Below are positions 25,532 to 33,688 of a stretch of DNA of 64,000 nucleotides, in pieces. The DNA is from Arthrobacter sp. SW1 (GTDB taxonomy: Bacteria > Actinomycetota > Actinomycetes > Actinomycetales > Micrococcaceae). The notes below the pieces were generated by a model. The model did no database searches. It saw only the letters and a program-made list of their open reading frames with translations, and was not told the origin of the DNA. The stretch spans positions 186,001 to 250,000 of the forward strand of contig NZ_MJLT01000034.1 in the NCBI RefSeq assembly GCF_001766675.1. The letters are read 5' to 3'. Numbering within the stretch: the first letter of the stretch is position 1; each line of letters starts with the position of its first letter. Made by a program: the position numbers and the translations under genes.

Positions 25532-26296
25532 CTACTTGTCGAGGTACTGGCCGGCCCACGCGGAGACGATCCGCGCCACCCGGGCCGCCTGTCCCTTGCC
25601 GGTGAGCAGGTGTTCGGTGCCTTCGAGGGAGACGAAGCTGCGCGGGTGCCGGGCGGTCTGGAAGATTTCGCTGGCGTTCTCGATGCCCACGGTGTTGTCC
25701 GTGGGGGAGTGCAGCACCATGAGCGGGCGGTGGAGGTTGCGGATGCAGTCGCGCAGGTCCGCCTTCTCCACGTCCTCCACGAAGTGCCGCCGGATTTCCA
25801 TGCGCCGTCCGCCCAGGTTCACTTCGGCGCTGCCTTCGCTGAGGATGGTGTCCACCTCGGCGTCGAACATGTGCTCCACATGGCGCGGCTGGAAGGGTGC
25901 CGCCACGGTGGCCACGGCCTCGACCTCCGGGAGGCTGCCCGCGGCGGCCAGGACTGCGGCACCGCCGAAGGAGTGGCCCACCAGCAGGGAAACCGGCTTG
26001 CCTTCGGCGCGCATGAACTCCGCGGCCTTGATGGTGTCCGCCACCTTCACGCTGAAGGAACCGTCGGACCAGTCGCCGGCCGACCCGCCCAGGCCCAGGT
26101 TGTCGAAGCGCAGCATGCCCACGCCCTGCTCGGCCAGGCCCTTGCAGATGCGTGACGCCGACGGGCTGTCCTTGCCAAGCGTCAGGCCGTGCGAGAAGAG
26201 CCCCCAGCCGCGCAGGGGGCCTTCCGGTACGTCCAGGATGCCGGCCAGCATGGCGCCGGTGCTGCCTTCGAAACTGACCTTCACGGATGTGGACAC
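25532..26296 (-). CDS. Alpha/beta hydrolase (hydrolase half of the hydrolase-OsmC type)
   Basis: A 254-residue alpha/beta hydrolase. The nucleophile elbow is G-H-S-F-G-G with Ser109; a late Asp (HSPTDNTVGI) and His (EGTEHLL) can complete the triad. The segments LRFDNLGLGGSAGDW, AEVNLGGRRMEIRRHF and RHPRSFVSLEG match the N-terminal half of bifunctional hydrolase/OsmC proteins. No OsmC domain is attached or adjacent. The substrate is unknown. The start is GTG with AAAGGCGGA upstream. It lies downstream of the sdh operon terminator. Confidence 0.82.
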   Translation of the reverse strand: MSTSVKVSFEGSTGAMLAGILDVPEGPLRGWGLFSHGLTLGKDSPSASRICKGLAEQGVGMLRFDNLGLGGSAGDWSDGSFSVKVADTIKAAEFMRAEGKPVSLLVGHSFGGAAVLAAAGSLPEVEAVATVAAPFQPRHVEHMFDAEVDTILSEGSAEVNLGGRRMEIRRHFVEDVEKADLRDCIRNLHRPLMVLHSPTDNTVGIENASEIFQTARHPRSFVSLEGTEHLLTGKGQAARVARIVSAWAGQYLDK

Positions 26297-26362
26297 TAGT
26301 CCGCCTTTCGCTTGTTCCTGCCGCCCAGCCTACTGTCCGGCAGGGGCTTGGGTGCTTAAACG

Positions 26363-26404
26363 CCGACGACGGCGACCCCGCCAAAGCGGGAACGCCGTCG
26401 TCGG
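26363..26404 (-). terminator. Terminator of the sdhCDAB operon
   Basis: CCGACGACGGCG (26363-26374) pairs perfectly with CGCCGTCGTCGG (26393-26404), and an inner CCCGC/GCGGG stem extends it. It lies 41 bases beyond the sdhB stop. On the minus strand CGTTTAA follows. Confidence 0.7.
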
Positions 26405-26444
26405 GCTGTACTGCTGTCTGTTCTCAACCAGTCTGCGCGGAACG

Positions 26445-27227
26445 CTAGATCTTGCGGGACAGGATGGCCTGCTTGACCTCGGCGATCGCCTGCGTGACCT
26501 GGATGCCGCGGGGGCAGGCCTCGGAGCAGTTGAAGGTGGTGCGGCAGCGCCACACGCCTTCCTTGTCGTTGAGGATCTCCAGGCGCATGTCGCCGGCGTC
26601 ATCACGGGAATCGAAGATGAAGCGGTGGGCGTTCACGATCGCTGCCGGGCCGAAGTACTGGCCGTCGGTCCAGAACACCGGGCAGGAGGAGGTGCAGGCC
26701 GCGCACAGGATGCACTTGGTGGTGTCATCGAAGCGCTCACGGTCCTCGATGGACTGCAGGCGTTCCTTGGTGGGCTCGTGGCCCTTGCTGATCAGGAACG
26801 GCATGACCTCGCGGAAGGACTGGAAGAACGGTTCCATGTCCACGATCAGGTCCTTCTCGACCGGCAGGCCCTTGATGGGCTCGACGGTGATGGGCTTGGA
26901 GGTGTCCAGGTCCTTGAGGAGGGTCTTGCAGGCGAGGCGGTTGCGGCCGTTGATGCGCATGGCATCGGAACCGCAGATGCCGTGGGCGCAGGAGCGGCGG
27001 AAGGACAGCGAACCGTCGATTTCCCACTTGACCTTGTGCAGGGCGTCCAGCACACGGTCCGTGCCGTACATGGTCAGCTGATGGTCTTCCCAGGCGGCCT
27101 CTTCGGAGACCTCAGGGTTGTAGCGGCGGACCCGTAGGGTGATGTTGAAGGTGGGGATTTCTCCGCCGCCGCCAACGCCCGCCGGGAGTTCGATCTTGGA
27201 GGCCGGCTCAGCCATTTCGGTCGTCAT
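26445..27227 (-). CDS. sdhB: Succinate dehydrogenase iron-sulfur subunit
   Basis: It passes electrons from the flavoprotein to the quinone site. Length is 260 residues. The [2Fe-2S] cluster motif S-C-A-H-G-I-C-G-S-D with the later Cys in RLACKT, and two C-terminal ferredoxin-type motifs (CILCAACTSSCP and C-x5-C-x3-CPRGI) for the [4Fe-4S] and [3Fe-4S] clusters, are all present. Its ATG overlaps the TAG of sdhA by one base. It is last in sdhC-sdhD-sdhA-sdhB and acts on the inner face of the membrane. Confidence 0.97.
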   Translation of the reverse strand: MTTEMAEPASKIELPAGVGGGGEIPTFNITLRVRRYNPEVSEEAAWEDHQLTMYGTDRVLDALHKVKWEIDGSLSFRRSCAHGICGSDAMRINGRNRLACKTLLKDLDTSKPITVEPIKGLPVEKDLIVDMEPFFQSFREVMPFLISKGHEPTKERLQSIEDRERFDDTTKCILCAACTSSCPVFWTDGQYFGPAAIVNAHRFIFDSRDDAGDMRLEILNDKEGVWRCRTTFNCSEACPRGIQVTQAIAEVKQAILSRKI

Positions 27228-29026
27228 TAGTACTTACGCTCCATTGGCTCGTAACGGGTAAAGACAACGGGCTTGGTCTCCAGACGGATGCCCGCGACGG
27301 ACTCGGCCGAGGATTCGGCGGTTACCGAGGAATCCTTGTAAGCCATGGAGTGCTTCATGAACTTTTCGTCATCACGGTCCGGGAAGTCTTCGCGGTAGTG
27401 GCCGCCGCGGGACTCTTCGCGGTGCAGCGCACCGACCGTCATGACCTTCGCCATGTCCAGGAGGAAGCCGAGCTCGACGGCTTCCAGCAGGTCCAGGTTG
27501 AAGCGCTTGCCCTTGTCCTGGACGACCACGTTCTTGTACCGCTCTTCGAAGGACGCGATGTCGCTGAGGACCTTCTCGAGGGACTCCTTGGTGCGGAACA
27601 CCTGCATGTTGGCGTCCATGGTGTCCTGCAGTTCCTTGCGGATCTGGGCCACGCGCTCGGTGCCGTTGCCGTTCAGCAGGCCGTCAAGCATGCCGCGGGT
27701 CTGGGCTTCGGGGTCCTCCGGGAGCTCCACGAAATCGGCGGTCTTGGAGTATTCCGCGGCGGCGATGCCGGCGCGCTTGCCGAAGACGTTGATGTCCAGG
27801 AGCGAGTTGGTCCCGAGGCGGTTGGAACCGTGCACCGACACACAGGCAACCTCACCGGCGGCGAACAGGCCCGGAACAACGGTGTCGTTGTCCTGCAGGA
27901 CCTCCGTGGCGATGTTGGTGGGGATGCCACCCATGGCGTAGTGCGCCGTGGGGAACACCGGGACGGGCTCCGTGAACGGTTCCACGCCAAGGTAGGTGCG
28001 GGCGAACTCGGTGATGTCCGGGAGCTTGGCTTCGATGTGCTCCGGCTCCAGGTGGGTCAGGTCAAGGAGCACGTAGTCCTTGTTCGGGCCGCAGCCGCGG
28101 CCTTCGCGGACCTCGTTGGCCATGGCGCGGGCCACGATGTCGCGGGGTGCCAGGTCCTTGATGGTGGGGGCGTAGCGCTCCATGAAGCGCTCACCCTCGG
28201 AGTTGCGGAGGATGGCCCCTTCGCCGCGTGCACCTTCGGTGAGCAGGATGCCCAGGCCGGCCAGGCCGGTCGGGTGGAACTGGAAAAACTCCATGTCCTC
28301 CAGCGGGATGCCGCGGCGGAATGCGATGCCCATGCCGTCCCCGGTCAGGGTGTGGGCGTTGGAGGTGGTCTTGAAGACCTTGCCGGCACCGCCGGAGGCG
28401 AAGACCACGGACTTGGCCTGGAAGACGTGCAGTTCGCCGGAGGCGAGGTCGTAGGACACCACGCCGGCTACGCGCTTCTGCTTGTAGGGCGTACCGTCCT
28501 CACGGACCGCGTCCTCTTCGACCAGCAGGAGGTCCAGGACGTAGTACTCGTTGTAGAACTCAACGTTGTGCTTGACGCAGTTTTGGTACAGCGTCTGCAG
28601 GATCATGTGGCCGGTGCGGTCTGCTGCGTAGCAGGCGCGGCGGACCGGGGCCTTGCCGTGGTCGCGCGTGTGGCCACCGAAGCGGCGCTGGTCGATCCGG
28701 CCTTCGGGCGTGCGGTTGAAGGGCAGGCCCATCTTTTCCAGGTCCAGCACGGCGTCGATGGCTTCCTTCGCCATGACCTCGGCTGCGTCCTGGTCAACCA
28801 GGTAGTCGCCACCCTTGATGGTGTCGAAGGTGTGCCATTCCCAGTTGTCTTCTTCAACGTTGGCCAGGGCTGCACACATGCCGCCCTGTGCGGCACCCGT
28901 GTGGGAACGGGTGGGGTAAAGCTTGGTCAGTACCGCGGTGCGTGCGCGCTGACCGGACTCGATCGCGGCGCGCATGCCGGCGCCGCCGGCACCGACAATG
29001 ACGACGTCGTACTTATGGACCTGCAT
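27227..29026 (-). CDS. sdhA: Succinate dehydrogenase flavoprotein subunit
   Basis: It oxidises succinate to fumarate in the TCA cycle. Length is 599 residues. The FAD motif V-G-A-G-G-A-G lies near residues 11-17. His42 in [11 protein letters not shown] is the covalent FAD attachment site. The substrate-site segments [20 protein letters not shown] and [20 protein letters not shown] are conserved, as is the C-terminal [17 protein letters not shown] chose ATG 29026; a start 7 codons upstream adds non-conserved residues. It lies 87 bases after sdhD. Confidence 0.97.
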   Translation of the reverse strand: MQVHKYDVVIVGAGGAGMRAAIESGQRARTAVLTKLYPTRSHTGAAQGGMCAALANVEEDNWEWHTFDTIKGGDYLVDQDAAEVMAKEAIDAVLDLEKMGLPFNRTPEGRIDQRRFGGHTRDHGKAPVRRACYAADRTGHMILQTLYQNCVKHNVEFYNEYYVLDLLLVEEDAVREDGTPYKQKRVAGVVSYDLASGELHVFQAKSVVFASGGAGKVFKTTSNAHTLTGDGMGIAFRRGIPLEDMEFFQFHPTGLAGLGILLTEGARGEGAILRNSEGERFMERYAPTIKDLAPRDIVARAMANEVREGRGCGPNKDYVLLDLTHLEPEHIEAKLPDITEFARTYLGVEPFTEPVPVFPTAHYAMGGIPTNIATEVLQDNDTVVPGLFAAGEVACVSVHGSNRLGTNSLLDINVFGKRAGIAAAEYSKTADFVELPEDPEAQTRGMLDGLLNGNGTERVAQIRKELQDTMDANMQVFRTKESLEKVLSDIASFEERYKNVVVQDKGKRFNLDLLEAVELGFLLDMAKVMTVGALHREESRGGHYREDFPDRDDEKFMKHSMAYKDSSVTAESSAESVAGIRLETKPVVFTRYEPMERKY

Positions 29027-29113
29027 ACCAGATGCTCTTTCTCTCAAAGTCAGATGGTCGGCGGATCGGCTCCGCCGGTGTGGGCGCCGCCGGAAAGGCG
29101 GCGCGGCAGAGCG

Positions 29114-29575
29114 CTACGGCGCGGGGCAGAAACCGCCCGGCAGCTGGACGCCGTCCACCACGGGGCACGGGTTGAAGGTGAAGATCACCAGGGTGCCGAG
29201 GATGACGATGACTGCGCTGGCGGCGTAGAGGACCACCTTGAGCCAGAAGCGGGTGGAGTCCTTCTCGGCGTAGTCGTTGATGATGGTGCGCACACCGTTG
29301 GTGCCGTGCAGCATCGCGAGCCACAGCATGGCGAGGTCCCAGAACTGCCAGAACGGATCGGCCCACTTGCCTGCGACGAATCCGAAGTCGATGGCGTGGA
29401 TGCCTTCGCCCACCAGCAGGTTCACGAAGAGGTGGCCGAAGATCAGCACCACCAGGACGACGCCGGAAAGCCGCATGAAGAGCCACGCGAGCATCTCGAA
29501 GTTGCCCTTGCTGCCGCCGCTGCGCTTGTACTGCGGAGCGATCTTGCCGGAACGGGGAGACTGGATGGCGGTCAT
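29114..29575 (-). CDS. sdhD: Succinate dehydrogenase hydrophobic membrane anchor subunit
   Basis: A 153-residue protein with three membrane helices. The first contains E-M-L-A-W-L-F-M-R-L-S-G and FGHLFVNLLV, whose His is in heme b-ligand position. LAMLHGTNGVRTIINDY in the second helix region is the usual actinobacterial SdhD motif. It anchors SdhAB and forms part of the quinone site with SdhC. Only 3 bases separate it from the sdhC stop. The C-terminal tail contains two Cys. Confidence 0.92.
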   Translation of the reverse strand: MTAIQSPRSGKIAPQYKRSGGSKGNFEMLAWLFMRLSGVVLVVLIFGHLFVNLLVGEGIHAIDFGFVAGKWADPFWQFWDLAMLWLAMLHGTNGVRTIINDYAEKDSTRFWLKVVLYAASAVIVILGTLVIFTFNPCPVVDGVQLPGGFCPAP

Positions 29576-29578
29576 GGC

Positions 29579-29959
29579 TTAGTGGCCTCCCAATGCGAGG
29601 GAAAGGTGGCGGATGGCGAAGCCGGCGAAGACGACCAGCCAGAGCGCGAGGACAACCCACAGCATCTGGCGCTGGTACTTCGCGCCCTTCTTCCAGAAGT
29701 CGACGGCGATCACGCGCAGGCCGTTGAAGGCGTGGAAGATGATCGCGGCCACAAGGGCGGTCTCACCCAAAGCCATGAGGGGGTTCTTGTAGGCGCCGAT
29801 GACGGCCGTGTAGGCCTCGGGGGACACACGCACCAGTGAGGTGTCCAGGACATGGACCAACAAGAAGAAGAAAATCACAACACCGGTAATACGGTGTCCA
29901 ACCCAGGACCACATGCCTTCACGGCCGCGGTACAAGGTGCCAGCTGGTTTTGTCGGCAC
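29579..29959 (-). CDS. sdhC: Succinate dehydrogenase cytochrome b556 subunit
   Basis: A 126-residue protein with three membrane helices. The N-terminal YRGREGMWSWVGHRITGV block contains the conserved Ser and Arg near the quinone site. F-L-L-V-H-V-L-D and FHAFNGLRVI carry candidate heme-ligand and structural His residues. It is the first gene of sdhCDAB; its promoter region is shared with the divergent manC gene. Confidence 0.93.
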   Translation of the reverse strand: MPTKPAGTLYRGREGMWSWVGHRITGVVIFFFLLVHVLDTSLVRVSPEAYTAVIGAYKNPLMALGETALVAAIIFHAFNGLRVIAVDFWKKGAKYQRQMLWVVLALWLVVFAGFAIRHLSLALGGH

Positions 29960-30039
29960 TGAATAAACCTTCCTGCATCACAGCGGCGCTGGCACGGGAC
30001 CATGCGGGGGAACGCCAGCTGCGAGAGCACTCGTAGCTC

Positions 30040-30055
30040 AGCCTAAATCTAGGCT
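30040..30055. promoter_or_regulatory. Short palindrome in the sdhC-manC promoter region
   Basis: AGCCTA-aatc-TAGGCT is a perfect 6-bp inverted repeat, 81 bases upstream of sdhC. It could be an operator; the protein is unknown. The rest of 29960-30199 shows the manC -10 box but nothing else I can name. Confidence 0.35.
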
Positions 30056-30187
30056 TCGCTCACAGCTTATTCAATTCAGGTCTCCCTATCCTGCTGGCGA
30101 AATGGAATGTTTCCCGCCTTGTTTTCAAGCTTTTACATCCGTTTATGAGACGAACACCACAAACGGGATTATGCGGGTGCGGTCGGA

Positions 30188-30193
30188 TAAGGT
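30188..30193 (+). promoter_or_regulatory. -10 box of manC
   Basis: TAAGGT lies 6 bases before the GTG at 30200; predicts a leaderless transcript. Confidence 0.5.
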
Positions 30194-30199
30194 AAGCCG

Positions 30200-31333
30200 G
30201 TGAGTACAGACAATGCTTCCAGTGCCGATTCCCCGCTGAGCCGCTTCCACGCGGTCATTCCGGCCGGCGGAGTCGGGACGCGCCTGTGGCCTCTTTCCCG
30301 TGCCGCCGCGCCGAAGTTCCTCCACGACCTGACCGGTTCCGGCAGCACCCTGCTGCGCGCCACCTATGACCGCCTTGAGCCGTTGGCGGGCAACCGCGTC
30401 CTGGTGGTCACCGGCGTCGCGCACCGTGCGGCAGTCTGCCGCCAGCTCCCGGAGGTCGGCGACGACGAACTGGTGCTGGAGAGCGAGCCGAAGGACTCCG
30501 CCGCGGCCATCGGCCTCGCCGCCGCGATCCTGCACCGCCGCGACCCGGACACGATCATGGGTTCCTTCGCCGCGGACCAGGTGATCAGCCCCGACCAGGT
30601 CTTCCAGGACAGCGTCCGCGAGGCCATCCACACCGCGGCCAGCGGCAAGATCGTCACCATCGGCATCAAGCCCACGCACCCCTCCACCGGCTTCGGCTAC
30701 ATCCGCAGCGGCAACCTCCTGAACGTCGAAGGTGCCCCAAGCGCGCACGCCGTCGTCGAATTCGTTGAGAAGCCCAGCGAGGACGTTGCCCGCAAATACC
30801 TGGAAGCCGGCGACTACGTCTGGAACGCCGGCATGTTCGTTGCCCCCGTGGCGCTGATGCTCAAGCACCTCGAAGCGAACCAGCCGGAACTGTTTGCCGG
30901 CCTGGAGGAAATCGCCGCCGCCTGGGATACCCCGCAGCGCGCCGAAGTTACGGCACGGGTCTGGCCCACGCTGCCGAAGATCGCCATCGACTACGCCGTG
31001 GCGGAACCGGCCGCGGCGGCGGGCGATGTCGCCGTCGTGCCCGGTGCCTTCCGTTGGGACGACGTCGGTGACTTTGCTGCCATCGGCCGCCTGAACAGCG
31101 CCGGCGACGTCGACGAGGTCACCGTCCTCGGTGAAGGCGCCCGCGTTTTCACCGAAAACGCCAGCGGCGTGGTGGTCTCCGACACGAAACGCGTCATTGC
31201 CCTGATCGGCATCAAGGACGTCGTCATCGTCGATACCCCGGACGCCCTCCTGGTGACCACGAAGGAACACGCCCAGCGGGTCAAGGGAGCGGTCGACGCG
31301 CTCAAGGCAAGCGGCGACACCGACGTCCTTTAG
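30200..31333 (+). CDS. manC: Mannose-1-phosphate guanylyltransferase
   Basis: It makes GDP-mannose from mannose-1-phosphate and GTP, for glycans and lipoglycans. Length is 377 residues, a nucleotidyltransferase domain without the fused isomerase. The signature G-G-V-G-T-R-L-W-P-L-S-R (about residues 24-35) and F-V-E-K-P are present, with F-G-Y-I-R and WNAGMFV typical of the GMP family. The C-terminal part resembles a short beta-helix. The GTG start is supported by TAAGGT 6 bases upstream. It is a single gene, divergent from sdhC. Confidence 0.92.
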   Translation: MSTDNASSADSPLSRFHAVIPAGGVGTRLWPLSRAAAPKFLHDLTGSGSTLLRATYDRLEPLAGNRVLVVTGVAHRAAVCRQLPEVGDDELVLESEPKDSAAAIGLAAAILHRRDPDTIMGSFAADQVISPDQVFQDSVREAIHTAASGKIVTIGIKPTHPSTGFGYIRSGNLLNVEGAPSAHAVVEFVEKPSEDVARKYLEAGDYVWNAGMFVAPVALMLKHLEANQPELFAGLEEIAAAWDTPQRAEVTARVWPTLPKIAIDYAVAEPAAAAGDVAVVPGAFRWDDVGDFAAIGRLNSAGDVDEVTVLGEGARVFTENASGVVVSDTKRVIALIGIKDVVIVDTPDALLVTTKEHAQRVKGAVDALKASGDTDVL

Positions 31334-31421
31334 GCAGCGCTCCACACGGCGCCCCGCCACGGGAAAAGGCACGATCGCGTAACCAAGAGACCTCTTTCGT
31401 TCCGCGAAGCGGCCGGATGGC

Positions 31422-31427
31422 TAGAGT
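31422..31427 (+). promoter_or_regulatory. -10 box of the M20 amidohydrolase gene
   Basis: TAGAGT lies 6 bases before the GTG at 31434; predicts a leaderless transcript. Confidence 0.5.
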
Positions 31428-31433
31428 TGTGAG

Positions 31434-32633
31434 GTGCGCAATTTCACGACTGAAACCGAGCCGACTCCCGTGGTGGGTCCGTGGCTTGAGGACCTGCTGC
31501 CGGAACTGATCGAATTCCGGCGGGACCTGCACGCGCACCCCGAGCTTTCCTTCAAGGAGTTCCGCACCACGGACAAGCTCGTGGAGCGGCTCGAGGCCGC
31601 AGGGCTGAAGCCGCGGCGCCTCGAGGGCACCGGCCTCACGGTGGATGTGGGGGAGGGGCCGATCGCCACCGCGTTGCGCGGCGACATCGACGCCCTGCCC
31701 ATCATCGAAGAAACCGGACTGCCCTTCGCCTCGAAGAACCACGGCGTCACCCACGCCTGCGGCCATGACGTCCACACCACCACCATGCTCGGCGTGGCGC
31801 TGGTGCTGCACAACATGCACCTGATCAGCCCGCTGGGCGGAACGGTGCGCATCATCTTCCAGCCTGCCGAGGAAACCATGCCGGGCGGGGCGTTGTCCTG
31901 CATCGAGCAGGGCGTGCTCGACGGCGTGCCGCGGATCATGGCGCTGCACTGCGATCCGCGAATCAACGTGGGCCAGATCGGTACCCGCATCGGTGCCATC
32001 ACCTCGGCGTCGGACACCATCAAGATCGAACTGACCGGCCGCGGCGGGCACACTTCCCGCCCGCACCTCACCGAAGACCTGGTCTTCGCGCTGTCGCAGA
32101 TCGCCGTCAACGTCCCCGCCGTGCTGTCCCGGCGGGTTGATGTCCGCAGCGGCGTCTCCGTGGTGTGGGGCCAGATCGCTGCCGGCTCCGCGCCCAACGC
32201 CATCCCGGCCACCGGCTATATGGCCGGCACCATGCGCTGCCTGGACCGCGACGCCTGGCACGACGCCGGCGAACTGCTCGACGACGTCGTGCGGCAGGTT
32301 GCCGCGCCCTACGGCGTGGATGTGCACCTGGAGCACACCCGTGGCGTTCCGCCGGTGGTCAACTCCGAGGACGAAACCGCGATCATCGAAGCGGCTGCCC
32401 GCGCCGAGCTCGGCGAGCACGCCGTGGTCCTGACGCCGCAGTCCATGGGCGGGGAGGACTTCGCCTGGTTCCTGGCCGACCTTCCCGGGGCCATGATGCG
32501 CCTCGGCACCCACACCCCGGGCGGCGAGGAGTACGACCTGCACCGCGGCGACTTCATCGTGGACGAGCGGGCCCTCGGTTACGCCGTGCAGGTCCTCGCG
32601 GCCGCAGCACTGCGCACCATCCGCGACCTCTGA
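31434..32633 (+). CDS. M20 family amidohydrolase
   Basis: A 399-residue metal-dependent amidohydrolase. Metal-site segments are visible: D-I-D-A-L-P-I, H-A-C-G-H-D-V-H, Q-P-A-E-E (catalytic Glu), ALHCDPR and, near the C-terminus, MGGEDFAWF. The GRGGHTSRPH segment belongs to the dimerisation domain. Relatives cleave N-acyl amino acids, hippurate or indole-3-acetyl amino acid conjugates; the substrate here is unknown. The GTG start follows a TAGAGT box by 6 bases. A long inverted repeat lies just after the stop. Confidence 0.88.
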   Translation: MRNFTTETEPTPVVGPWLEDLLPELIEFRRDLHAHPELSFKEFRTTDKLVERLEAAGLKPRRLEGTGLTVDVGEGPIATALRGDIDALPIIEETGLPFASKNHGVTHACGHDVHTTTMLGVALVLHNMHLISPLGGTVRIIFQPAEETMPGGALSCIEQGVLDGVPRIMALHCDPRINVGQIGTRIGAITSASDTIKIELTGRGGHTSRPHLTEDLVFALSQIAVNVPAVLSRRVDVRSGVSVVWGQIAAGSAPNAIPATGYMAGTMRCLDRDAWHDAGELLDDVVRQVAAPYGVDVHLEHTRGVPPVVNSEDETAIIEAAARAELGEHAVVLTPQSMGGEDFAWFLADLPGAMMRLGTHTPGGEEYDLHRGDFIVDERALGYAVQVLAAAALRTIRDL

Positions 32634-32640
32634 ATTTCCC

Positions 32641-32710
32641 AGCGCGAACGTACAGTTGGGGCCCCGAATCCCGCCGCGGCGATTTAGGGCCCCAACTGTA
32701 CGTTCGCGCT
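32641..32710. repeat. Long perfect inverted repeat, 24-bp arms
   Basis: Bases 32641-32664 (beginning AGCGCGAACG, ending GGGGCCC) are exactly complementary to 32687-32710, with a 22-nt GC-rich centre. It begins 8 bases after the amidohydrolase stop, so it may act as a terminator. Its length and the lack of a T-run also fit a small mobile palindromic element. Confidence 0.75.
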
Positions 32711-32728
32711 TCTCTTTGGTGAATTGAG

Positions 32729-32757
32729 TTGTGCGCAATCTAATTGTGGTCTATCGT
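32729..32757 (+). promoter_or_regulatory. ohrR promoter
   Basis: TTGTGC (32729-32734) and TATCGT (32752-32757) are 17 bases apart, and the ATG follows by 7 bases, so the message is probably leaderless. An imperfect AATTG/CAATT-type dyad centred on TTGTGCGCAA (32729-32738) overlaps the -35, as expected for an OhrR autoregulatory operator. Confidence 0.6.
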
Positions 32758-32764
32758 TTTCTTC

Positions 32765-33205
32765 ATGAGTGACGCACCACGGTTGAACCACCAGGTCTGT
32801 TTCGCGCTGTACTCCGCTTCGAAGGCGGCGACGGCGGTCTACCGGCCCGTGCTCGACTCCCTCGGGCTGACCTACCCGCAGTACCTCGTGATGCTGGTGT
32901 TGTGGGAAGAGGAACCGCGCACCGTCCGCGAACTCGGCGCCGCGCTGGGACTCGACTCCGGCACACTGTCGCCGCTGCTCAAGCGGCTCGAAGCGCTGGG
33001 ACTGGTGGAGCGCCGTCGTTCGCAGGAAGACGAGCGCCGCGTGGACATCCACCTCACAGACGCCGGCCGGGAGCTCAGCGGGGGAGCGGCCGCCGTGCCG
33101 AAGCGCCTCGCGGATGCCGCGGGGCTGAGCGCCGCGGAACTCTCCCAGCTGCACAGCACCTTGCAGCGGCTCACGGCCGCATTGCACAGCGCGGACAAGC
33201 AGTAG
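32765..33205 (+). CDS. ohrR: MarR family regulator, OhrR type
   Basis: A 146-residue winged-helix repressor. Cys12 in N-H-Q-V-C-F-A-L-Y-S-A-S matches the peroxide-sensing Cys of OhrR. The wing and recognition helix region (TVRELGAALGLDSGTLSPLLKRLEA plus RRRSQEDERRV) is characteristic. In the family, organic hydroperoxides oxidise this Cys and release the repressor from ohr. I chose ATG 32765, since the TATCGT box precedes it by 7 bases. It lies 51 bases upstream of ohr. Confidence 0.92.
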   Translation: MSDAPRLNHQVCFALYSASKAATAVYRPVLDSLGLTYPQYLVMLVLWEEEPRTVRELGAALGLDSGTLSPLLKRLEALGLVERRRSQEDERRVDIHLTDAGRELSGGAAAVPKRLADAAGLSAAELSQLHSTLQRLTAALHSADKQ

Positions 33206-33256
33206 CGCAAAGACCATCCACACGAAGACCTTCCGAACAACAGAACGGACCATGAG

Positions 33257-33688
33257 ATGAAAACCCTCTACACCGCGGAGGCCCTGGCTTCCGGCGAAGG
33301 CCGCGACGGCAACGCCCGCACCAAGGACGGCAAGCTGGACGTCACACTCGCCAGCCCCGTGGAACTGGGCGGCAACGGCCAGGGCACCAACCCGGAGCAG
33401 CTTTTCGCCGCCGGCTACGCCGCATGCTTCCACTCGGCCCTGCGCCTGGTGGGCCGCAAAGCCCGCGCGGACCTGAGCGACTCGGCGGTGGCCGCGAAGA
33501 TCCACTTCGGCGCCCTCGACGGCGGCGAAGGCTACGGCCTTGCCGCCGAACTCGAGATCGCGTTGCCTGCCCTCGACCGGGAGACCGCCGAGGAACTGGT
33601 GGCCAAGGCCCACAAGATCTGCCCTTACTCCAACGCAACCCGCGGGAACATCGACGTCGACATCAAGCTTGTGGAGGTGGCCGCATGA
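33257..33688 (+). CDS. ohr: Organic hydroperoxide resistance protein
   Basis: It is a thiol peroxidase that reduces fatty-acid and other organic hydroperoxides, usually with a lipoyl or dithiol partner. Length is 143 residues. Both catalytic cysteines are present: Cys57 (GYAACFHSAL) and Cys122 (KICPYSNATRGN). The catalytic Arg is probably in the N-terminal segment around Arg21. It follows ohrR in the same direction and overlaps the next gene by 4 bases, so the three probably share peroxide control. Confidence 0.95.
   Translation: MKTLYTAEALASGEGRDGNARTKDGKLDVTLASPVELGGNGQGTNPEQLFAAGYAACFHSALRLVGRKARADLSDSAVAAKIHFGALDGGEGYGLAAELEIALPALDRETAEELVAKAHKICPYSNATRGNIDVDIKLVEVAA

Noticed and set aside
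27350..29839. Very long open frame antisense to sdhA/sdhD
   Set aside because: GC-rich third positions keep the reverse frame open; the sdh proteins are unmistakable and the antisense product has no family features. The same applies to long frames opposite the amino acid permease, the flavin oxidase, glyA, eno, ndh and the liv genes.
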